The notes beneath the pieces were generated by a model. That model made no database searches. It was given only the letters and a program-made list of their open reading frames with translations, and was not told where the DNA came from. From Bacteroidia bacterium (lineage in GTDB: Bacteria > Bacteroidota > Bacteroidia > UKL13-3): DNA of 9,203 nucleotides. This document shows, in pieces, positions 1-5,984 of the stretch. Position 1 is the stretch's first letter; the number at the start of each line of letters is the position of its first letter. Location: positions 1 through 9,203 of the forward strand of contig JACFNJ010000099.1 in assembly GCA_019454865.1 (NCBI GenBank). Direction: 5' to 3'. Position numbers and translations under genes: made by a program.

Positions 1-321
1 GGATGGATTGATGCAAATACACTAAAATTTGAATTTAATGACAATAAATTAAAAATTCCTCATATGGGTTGGAATAATGTTAAATTTAAAAACAATATAT
101 TACAACCCGAAAGTTCTCAATTAAGTACGCCACGATTTTATTTTGTGCATTCTTATTATGTTACTTGTAAAAATGAAACTAACGTATTAGCAACTTGCAA
201 TTATGGTAATGAATTTCATTGTGGGATTTATAAAGAAAATATTTTTGGCGTTCAATTCCATCCTGAAAAAAGTCATAAATATGGGATGAACTTGTTAAAA
301 GCTTATAACAATTTAATATAA
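1..321 (+). CDS. hisH: HisH/WbuY-type glutamine amidotransferase, 3' part
   Basis: C-terminal 106 residues of a class I glutamine amidotransferase; the gene begins before the window and the reading frame is open from base 1. The HisH-type signature KIPHMGWNNV is encoded around 52-81. The catalytic His and Glu of the glutaminase triad are in the FHPEKS motif (His codon 259-261, Glu codon 265-267); the nucleophilic Cys would lie upstream and is not visible. By family, it hydrolyses glutamine and passes ammonia to a HisF-type partner, which follows 6 nt later. Context (HisF paralogue, N-acetyl sugar amidotransferase, sugar-nucleotide genes) points to the polysaccharide version called WbuY rather than the histidine-pathway enzyme. 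An ATG at 64 is internal and not the start. Family assignment is secure; the saccharide role is inferred from neighbours. Confidence 0.93.
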   Translation, partial: GWIDANTLKFEFNDNKLKIPHMGWNNVKFKNNILQPESSQLSTPRFYFVHSYYVTCKNETNVLATCNYGNEFHCGIYKENIFGVQFHPEKSHKYGMNLLKAYNNLI

Positions 322-327
322 ACAATT

Positions 328-1056
328 GTGCGTGTAATTCCAATATTATTACTAAACGAAAGAAGGCTTGTAAAAACAATAAAGTTTAATTCGCCAAACT
401 ATATAGGAGACCCAATTAATGCTGTTAAAATATTTAATGATAAAGAAGTTGATGAACTTATAATTTTTGATATTAAAGCAAGAAAATTACGAAAAGGTCC
501 TAATTTCAAACTTATAGAATCTATAGTAAGTGAGGCTTTTATGCCAATTGGATATGGCGGTGGAATTAGAAATTTAGAAGATGCTAGAAATCTATTTAAT
601 ATTGGAATTGAAAAAGTGATTTTAAATCACTTGATCATAGAAAATGGAAGTGAAGTTATTAAAATCATTGAACACTTTGGAAGCCAGAGTGTAGTTGCAT
701 GTATTAATTACAAAAGAAATTTCTGGGGTAAACACATTCCTTATTTTCCTGAAACTACATTAAAATTTAATTATGATATAAAATCGCTTGCATTAAATTA
801 TCAAAAAATTGGTGTGGGAGAAATTATATTACAATCTGTAGATAAAGATGGGACGAGAACAGGATATGATATTGATACAATGAAAACAATTGCAAATGTA
901 TTAAAAATACCTTTAGTAATAGCAGGTGGAGCATCTAGTATTAATGACTTTCAATTTGCATTTAAAAATGGGGCTTCAGGTGTTGCGGCAGGAAGCATGT
1001 TTGTTTATAATGGTAAACATAAAGCAGTATTAATAAGTTATAATAATAAATTTTAG
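328..1056 (+). CDS. hisF: HisF-like protein, WbuZ type (glycosyl amidation-associated)
   Basis: A 242-residue TIM barrel closely resembling imidazole glycerol phosphate synthase subunit HisF. Seen: GGGIRN phosphate loop near residues 77-82, VDKDGTRTGYD near 171-181, and IAGGAS followed by AAGSMF near 198-225, the second phosphate-binding site. By alignment from memory with Thermotoga HisF, the catalytic Asp11 is replaced by Leu8 (PILLL instead of PCLDV) and Asp130 by Asn127. It is therefore unlikely to make imidazole glycerol phosphate. WbuZ proteins are known as second HisF copies in saccharide loci, always beside a HisH copy and an N-acetyl sugar amidotransferase, and are thought to conduct ammonia to it; that arrangement is present here. 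The GTG start gives the expected short N-terminus before the first beta strand. It lies in the same frame as the upstream gene, one stop and two codons away. Confidence 0.93.
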   Translation: MRVIPILLLNERRLVKTIKFNSPNYIGDPINAVKIFNDKEVDELIIFDIKARKLRKGPNFKLIESIVSEAFMPIGYGGGIRNLEDARNLFNIGIEKVILNHLIIENGSEVIKIIEHFGSQSVVACINYKRNFWGKHIPYFPETTLKFNYDIKSLALNYQKIGVGEIILQSVDKDGTRTGYDIDTMKTIANVLKIPLVIAGGASSINDFQFAFKNGASGVAAGSMFVYNGKHKAVLISYNNKF

Positions 1057-1057
1057 A

Positions 1058-2209
1058 ATGAAATTAAAAAAAGACGGACCTTACCAAATTTGTACTCATT
1101 GCGTTATGGATACAAGTGACCCAGATATTGAATTTAATAAAGATGGCGTTTGTAATCATTGTTTAAAATTTGAAGAATTAATAAAACAGCATATTCCAGG
1201 TAGTGAAGAATCATTAAAAAAACTTTCTAAATTAATAGAAAGAATAAAAAAAGATGGAAAAGGTAAAGAGTATGATTGTATCATAGGGTTGAGTGGGGGT
1301 GTTGATAGTAGCTATGTTGCATTGCTTGTAAATAAATTTGGATTGCGTCCATTAGCGGTTCACCTTGATAATGGCTGGAATTCAGAATTAGCAGTTGAAA
1401 ATATTGAAAACATTATCAAGAAACTTAATATTGATTTATATACAATTGTAATAGATTGGGAAGAATTTCGAGATCTTCAACTAGCTTATTTATATGCATC
1501 CGTAATTGACATAGAAGCAATTAGTGACCATGCAATTATTGCTACAATGCATAAACTTGCAAAAAAAAATAAAATTAAATATATAATTAGTGGGACAAAC
1601 ATAGCTACAGAATCAATCCTTCCTGAGTCATGGTATTATAAGCATAAAACAGATTATAGAAATATAAAAGATATATACAAAAAACACGGTTCAGGTCGCA
1701 AATTAAAAACATATCCAAGAATTACATGGTTTAAAATGCTTTATTATAATTATTTTTTAAATCTCACAACAATTTCCATTTTAAACTATATTGATTATAA
1801 AAAAGAGAATGTAATTAAGCTTATTTCAGAAGAATTGGGTTGGAAAAGTTATGGAGATAAGCATCACGAATCAATAATTACCAAATTTTATCAAGCATAT
1901 ATATTACCAAAGAAAACTGGATTTGATAAAAGAAGAGCACATTTATCAAATTTAATTTGTTCCAAACAGATCTCTAGGGAAATTGCATTAAATGAATTAA
2001 CAATTCCTGTTTATAAATCAGATCTTGATTTAAATAATGATATAAACTATTTTAAAAAGAAGCTTGAAATAAGCAATAATGAATTTGATAAAATTATAAA
2101 TACTCAACCTAAAAGTCATTATGAATATAAAACTAATAGAGTTTTTAGATTATGGAATCAACGATTCAAACAATTAATTATTATTTTAAAAAGAAATTTT
2201 TATAAATAA
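1058..2209 (+). CDS. wbuX: N-acetyl sugar amidotransferase (WbuX/WbpG/PseA family)
   Basis: A 383-residue cytosolic ATP-pyrophosphatase-type enzyme. The N-terminus carries two CxxC pairs (Cys12/Cys15 in ICTHCVMDTSDP and Cys32/Cys35 in VCNHC), a likely metal site. The PP-loop SGGVDSS sits at residues 79-85, followed by AVHLDNGW near 100-107 and SGTNIATES near 178-186. By family, it adenylates the amide oxygen of an N-acetyl group on a sugar and replaces it with ammonia, giving an acetamidino group. The relative PseA acts in pseudaminic acid amidation, and WbpG acts in the P. aeruginosa O5 O-antigen. Here the uronic-acid genes downstream make a 3-acetamido sugar the likelier target. Its ATG is one base after the stop of the HisF-like gene, so the trio is probably co-expressed. 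The C-terminal 120 or so residues carry no motif I recognise. Confidence 0.92.
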   Translation: MKLKKDGPYQICTHCVMDTSDPDIEFNKDGVCNHCLKFEELIKQHIPGSEESLKKLSKLIERIKKDGKGKEYDCIIGLSGGVDSSYVALLVNKFGLRPLAVHLDNGWNSELAVENIENIIKKLNIDLYTIVIDWEEFRDLQLAYLYASVIDIEAISDHAIIATMHKLAKKNKIKYIISGTNIATESILPESWYYKHKTDYRNIKDIYKKHGSGRKLKTYPRITWFKMLYYNYFLNLTTISILNYIDYKKENVIKLISEELGWKSYGDKHHESIITKFYQAYILPKKTGFDKRRAHLSNLICSKQISREIALNELTIPVYKSDLDLNNDINYFKKKLEISNNEFDKIINTQPKSHYEYKTNRVFRLWNQRFKQLIIILKRNFYK

Positions 2210-2210
2210 A

Positions 2211-3419
2211 TTGAGATCAAAGTTAAAAATACTTTATATTCATCAGGATGGATTAATTACCGGTTCATTTTTAAGCTTAAAGTATTTAATATTAGGCCTT
2301 AATCAAGATAAATATTATGCGGAAGTGTTATTCCTTAATGATGGACCTGCCTTAAAAGAAATGGAAAGCATTGGCATAAGAACATACTTGTTACAAACAC
2401 CAACATTCTGGACATACCCCGGTCCTAAATTTTTGTCAAGAGGTAATTTACAAAATTATAAAGCACTTTTTCCTAATACAAAACTAAGGAAACTAATTGC
2501 TTCAATTAATCCATCATTGGTACATATAAATGATAAGGCAGCATTAAATGCAGGCATTTCTATGTTGGGGTTAAATATTCCAATTGTACAACATGTAAGA
2601 AGTACCTTTTACATTATTGATGCCACAATAAATGAGTGGATACAAAAAAAAATTATTCGGTTATATGCCGACAAAATTATTGGGATAACGGAGGCAGAAT
2701 ATAACGAATTCAAATCAAACAAAACTAACTGTATTTATAACTCTATAGATACAACAGAAGCCGAAGTTGCTTGTTTGAATGTAAGTAAAACTCGTGAAGA
2801 GTTGAAAATATCTGATAAAACCATAAACATAGCCTGGGTTGCCAAATATAACAGGCAAAAAGGTTTGTGGGACTTTTTAGAAATAGCCAAATCACTCTTA
2901 AAAAAATATCCCAACAATACATTTAGGTTTTATATGGTGGGTAGTTTGCCTAATGAACAACAATTGGAATTGGATTCGAATGGCAATAAAACTAATGTTT
3001 TGGAAAAACTAAACCATTACTTATCAGATGAGGAAATGAGAAATGGAATTATCTTATTAGGTTACCGTTCTGATTACTTAAAAATTATGGCCGCTATGGA
3101 TATTGTGGTAAATTGCAATAGGCTTGGCTCCATGGGTAGACAAACTTTTGAGACTATGGCAGTAGGGACGGTAAGTATATCAACTCATAGGTATCCAGAA
3201 TTAACACAAATGATAATTAATGGACAAGATGGGTTTACTGTAAAAGAGGGTGATATCAATTCTATATGTACCATTATTGAAAAACTAAAATCCGAGAAAA
3301 ACGAAATTAAACAAATATCTATAAACGCTAAGCAAAAAGCTAAAGCAGAATTTGATAATATAAAACAGACATTAAAAATTACCAACCTTTATGATACCTT
3401 ACTAAACAATGAAAAATAA
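2211..3419 (+). CDS. GT-B fold glycosyltransferase, family 4-like
   Basis: A 402-residue glycosyltransferase with two Rossmann-like halves. The N-terminal acceptor half (about 1-195) contains VHINDKAAL and PIVQHVRS. The C-terminal nucleotide-sugar half starts near residue 204 with INIAWVAKYNRQKG and ends in the typical segment around GRQTFETMAVGT (309-320) and INGQDGFTV. The second Glu of the E-x7-E motif is Glu314; the first is replaced by Gly306. It has no signal peptide or clear membrane segment, so it probably works at the cytosolic membrane face, transferring a sugar during repeat-unit assembly. Following the amidotransferase gene, it occupies the place of wbpH in the P. aeruginosa O5 locus, but the sugar transferred cannot be told from sequence. 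The TTG start is one base after the preceding stop; the next in-frame Met lies too deep in the fold. Its end overlaps the next gene by 11 nt. Confidence 0.88.
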   Translation: MRSKLKILYIHQDGLITGSFLSLKYLILGLNQDKYYAEVLFLNDGPALKEMESIGIRTYLLQTPTFWTYPGPKFLSRGNLQNYKALFPNTKLRKLIASINPSLVHINDKAALNAGISMLGLNIPIVQHVRSTFYIIDATINEWIQKKIIRLYADKIIGITEAEYNEFKSNKTNCIYNSIDTTEAEVACLNVSKTREELKISDKTINIAWVAKYNRQKGLWDFLEIAKSLLKKYPNNTFRFYMVGSLPNEQQLELDSNGNKTNVLEKLNHYLSDEEMRNGIILLGYRSDYLKIMAAMDIVVNCNRLGSMGRQTFETMAVGTVSISTHRYPELTQMIINGQDGFTVKEGDINSICTIIEKLKSEKNEIKQISINAKQKAKAEFDNIKQTLKITNLYDTLLNNEK

Positions 3420-4413
3420 AATAAAATTTGCGCTTGTGGGCTGCGGAAGAATAGCCAACAGACATGCTGAACATATTTTTGAACAAGGAGAACTAGTTGC
3501 AGTTTGCGATGTGATAAAAGAAAAAGCGGATGAATTCGGCAAAAAATACAATGCCAATATTTTCTATTCTATTGAAGATATGTTAGCCAACACCAAGGCT
3601 GATGTGGTTACAATATGCTCGCCAAATGGATTACATGCTATACACAGTATAAAATCATTAGAGGCTGGATTTAATGTGTTGTGCGAAAAGCCACTTGCAA
3701 TTGATGTTCAAGATTGTGGAGAAATGATAAAGGCAGCAGAAAAATCGAACAAAAGACTTTATGCGATTAAACAAAATAGGTTTAATCCTCCAGTAGCTGC
3801 AGTTAAGGAGGCCATAGAAAATGGAAAGCTAGGTAAAATTTATAGTGTACAACTAAGTTGTTTTTGGAACCGTAATGAAGCATATTATCAGAATTCATGG
3901 AAAGGAACCAAAGCGTTGGACGGAGGAACTCTTTATACGCAATTCAGCCATTTTGTTGATTTGTTATATTGGCTAATAGGTGACATTAAAGAGGCAAAAA
4001 GTTATTTTGGCAACTATGCACATCAAGATATTATAGAATTTGAAGATACAGGTGTAGTAATTATTAAATTTTATAATGGAGCAATCGGTACAATAAACTA
4101 TACTGTAAATAGTTTTGAAAAAAACATGGAAGGATCTCTTACTATTTTTGGAGAAAATGGTACAGTAAAAATTGGAGGTCAATACCTTAACGAATTAGAG
4201 TACCAAAACATTAAAGATTATAAAATAGAGAACTTGCCAGAGGGAAATAAGCCAAATAATTATGGCACCTATTTTGGTTCAATGAGTAATCACGATAAAA
4301 TATATAAAAACCTTATTGAAGTATTAACCACAGGTGCATCAATAGCAACAAGTGGTTTTGAAGGATTAAAAACAGTAGAAATCATCGATAAAATATATAA
4401 CGCCAATGGATAA
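3409..4413 (+). CDS. wbpB: Gfo/Idh/MocA oxidoreductase, WbpB/WlbA-like (UDP-GlcNAcA 3-dehydrogenase)
   Basis: A 334-residue NAD(P)-dependent oxidoreductase. The Rossmann nucleotide site is at the N-terminus (VGCGRIANRH, 10-19), the family CEKPL motif at 92-96 (Lys94), and the active-site segment DGGTLYTQFSHFVDLL at 171-186 with His181. WbpB/WlbA oxidises C3 of UDP-N-acetylglucosaminuronic acid to the 3-keto sugar, and the P. aeruginosa enzyme is known to recycle its bound NADH with 2-oxoglutarate. The specific call rests on the residues around 120-190 and, more heavily, on the two genes that follow, an acetyltransferase and a PLP aminotransferase, which form the WbpB-D-E set. The family is certain; the substrate is inferred, and a different keto-sugar dehydrogenase is possible. 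The ATG overlaps the glycosyltransferase end by 11 nt, and the stop overlaps the next start by 8 nt. Confidence 0.85.
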   Translation: MKNKIKFALVGCGRIANRHAEHIFEQGELVAVCDVIKEKADEFGKKYNANIFYSIEDMLANTKADVVTICSPNGLHAIHSIKSLEAGFNVLCEKPLAIDVQDCGEMIKAAEKSNKRLYAIKQNRFNPPVAAVKEAIENGKLGKIYSVQLSCFWNRNEAYYQNSWKGTKALDGGTLYTQFSHFVDLLYWLIGDIKEAKSYFGNYAHQDIIEFEDTGVVIIKFYNGAIGTINYTVNSFEKNMEGSLTIFGENGTVKIGGQYLNELEYQNIKDYKIENLPEGNKPNNYGTYFGSMSNHDKIYKNLIEVLTTGASIATSGFEGLKTVEIIDKIYNANG

Positions 4414-4864
4414 CTTAAGAATATTAGAACCCGGAATACAAAATGTAGAGTTTGGTAAGGACATTATAATTATAAACCCAGTTAATTTATATGGTTGCAA
4501 AATTGGAGATAAAACATTCGTTGGTCCATTTGTAGAAATACAAAAAGATGTATCAATTGGGGCACGTTGTAAAATACAATCGAATAGTTTTATTTGTGAA
4601 TTGGTAAGTATTGGAAACGATTGTTTTATTGGACATGGAGTAATGTTTATTAATGATACATTTGTTAATGGAGGACCTGCAAGAGGTAATAAAGATTTAT
4701 GGAAACATACAAAAATTGGAAACAATGTTTCCATTGGATCAAACGCTACAATATTGCCTATTACTATTTGTGATAACGTAGTAATTGGTGCTGGAGCAGT
4801 AGTTACTAAAAATATTTTTGAACCAGGAGTATATGCAGGAAACCCTGCAAGAAAATTGAAATAA
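4406..4864 (+). CDS. wbpD: Left-handed beta-helix N-acetyltransferase, WbpD/WlbB-like
   Basis: A 152-residue protein built almost entirely of hexapeptide repeats (IGDKTFVGPFVEIQ, IGNDCFIGHGVMFIND, IGNNVSIGSNATI, VVIGAGAVV), the hallmark of left-handed beta-helix acyltransferases that work as trimers. His77 in GHGVMF is a plausible catalytic base, and the tail GNPARK is typical of acetyl-CoA-dependent sugar O/N-acetyltransferases. In the WbpB-D-E set, this enzyme acetylates the 3-amino group of UDP-2-acetamido-3-amino uronic acid. That N-acetyl is then the likely target of the amidotransferase encoded at 1058-2209. It lacks the extra N-terminal domain of PglD-type enzymes. It starts 8 nt inside the oxidoreductase gene and ends one base before the aminotransferase. 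Fold is certain; the exact acceptor is inferred from context. Confidence 0.86.
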   Translation: MDNLRILEPGIQNVEFGKDIIIINPVNLYGCKIGDKTFVGPFVEIQKDVSIGARCKIQSNSFICELVSIGNDCFIGHGVMFINDTFVNGGPARGNKDLWKHTKIGNNVSIGSNATILPITICDNVVIGAGAVVTKNIFEPGVYAGNPARKLK

Positions 4865-4865
4865 T

Positions 4866-5984
4866 ATGAAAATCCAATTTGTTAATTTAAAAGCCCAATA
4901 TCAATCAATTAAACCTGAAATTGATAAAATAATTTCACAAGTGATAGAAGAAACCTCATTTATCGGAGGTAAACATGTTGAACAGTTTGAAAAAAACTTT
5001 GCAGAACTTTATGGAGTAAAACATTGTATCAGTGTAGCCAATGGAACTGACTCTTTATATATCATAATGAAAATGTTAGGAATTGGTACTGGAGATGAAG
5101 TAATTACATCTGCTCACAGTTGGATTTCAAGTTCTGAAACTATCTCACAAACTGGAGCAACACCTATATTTGTAGATACTGAACCCGAGTATTTTACAAT
5201 AGATATCAAAAAAATTGAAAGTAAAATAACAACAAAAACCAAGGCCATTATACCAGTTCATCTATACGGCCAAATGGTTGATATGGAAGGATTACTTGAA
5301 TTGGCTAATAAACATAATATACATATTATTGAGGATTGTGCACAATCACATTTTTCAGAATTCAAAGGGAAAAGGGCTGGTACAATGGGCATAGCAGGAT
5401 CTTTTAGTTTCTACCCAGGAAAAAACTTAGGTGCATATGGAGATGCAGGATGTATTATTACCAATGATGACAAACTAGCTGAACACTGTAAAATGTTTGC
5501 AAGACATGGAGCCTTAATTAAACATCAGCATAAAATAGAAGGTATAAATAGTCGGCTAGATGGTTTACAAGCTGCTATTTTAAATGTAAAACTAAGTTAT
5601 ATTCAAAAATGGACTGAAGCAAGAATTAGAAATGCTAAAATTTATGATTTAAAATTTAAATCAAAGAATTTAATAGGTGTTAGTTATCCTACTATAAGAC
5701 CTGAAACGAAGCATACATTTCATCTATATGTGATAAAAACTAATAAAAGAAATGAACTAAAAAAGTTCCTATATGAAAAAGGGATTGAAACAGCTATTCA
5801 TTACCCAAGTAGTTTACCTATGCTTGATTGTTACAAACATAGAAATTTTAATTCAAAAGAATATTCAAATTCAATTTTAGATTCACAAAGTATTCTATCA
5901 ATTCCAATGTATCCAGAGCTTACAGAAGTTGAAATTGATTATGTAGTTGAATCTATTTCAGAATTTTTTGGCAATAACAATTGA
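4866..5984 (+). CDS. wbpE: DegT/DnrJ/EryC1 PLP aminotransferase, WbpE/WlbC-like
   Basis: A 372-residue sugar aminotransferase of fold type I, usual length for the family. Visible: the N-terminal FVNLKAQY, ANGTDSLY at 58-65 (cofactor phosphate contact), EDCAQSH at 156-162 (Asp157 to the pyridine nitrogen), and SFYPGKNLGAYGDAG at 181-195, with Lys186 as the PLP lysine. SRLDGLQAAIL at 229-239 is the typical dimer and substrate segment. In WbpE the reaction is glutamate-dependent amination of the 3-keto sugar, which also regenerates the 2-oxoglutarate used by WbpB. Other DegT enzymes act at C3 or C4 of different nucleotide sugars, so the substrate call depends on the adjacent oxidoreductase and acetyltransferase. 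The ATG is one base after the acetyltransferase stop. The TGA stop overlaps the TTG start of the next gene by 4 nt. Confidence 0.88.
   Translation: MKIQFVNLKAQYQSIKPEIDKIISQVIEETSFIGGKHVEQFEKNFAELYGVKHCISVANGTDSLYIIMKMLGIGTGDEVITSAHSWISSSETISQTGATPIFVDTEPEYFTIDIKKIESKITTKTKAIIPVHLYGQMVDMEGLLELANKHNIHIIEDCAQSHFSEFKGKRAGTMGIAGSFSFYPGKNLGAYGDAGCIITNDDKLAEHCKMFARHGALIKHQHKIEGINSRLDGLQAAILNVKLSYIQKWTEARIRNAKIYDLKFKSKNLIGVSYPTIRPETKHTFHLYVIKTNKRNELKKFLYEKGIETAIHYPSSLPMLDCYKHRNFNSKEYSNSILDSQSILSIPMYPELTEVEIDYVVESISEFFGNNN

Noticed and set aside
1..1056. Part of a histidine biosynthesis operon (hisH-hisF)
   Set aside because: No other his genes follow, the HisF-like protein lacks both catalytic aspartates, and the next gene is an N-acetyl sugar amidotransferase in a polysaccharide locus.
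1561..2652. Nine-base A tracts at 1561-1569 and 2644-2652 as phase-variation switches
   Set aside because: Runs of this length are expected by chance in lysine-rich, AT-rich coding sequence, both frames are intact, and such tracts are not an established switch in this kind of host.
4366..4734. 122-codon open frame on the minus strand
   Set aside because: It lies fully opposite the oxidoreductase end and the hexapeptide acetyltransferase, and its translation has no recognisable domain; it is an antisense shadow of the repeat-rich gene.
1058..5984. Pseudaminic or legionaminic acid pathway, because PseA-type amidotransferase and DegT aminotransferase genes are present
   Set aside because: No PseB-like dehydratase, NeuB-like synthase or CMP-transferase is seen, and the oxidoreductase-acetyltransferase-aminotransferase set fits the WbpB-D-E route better.
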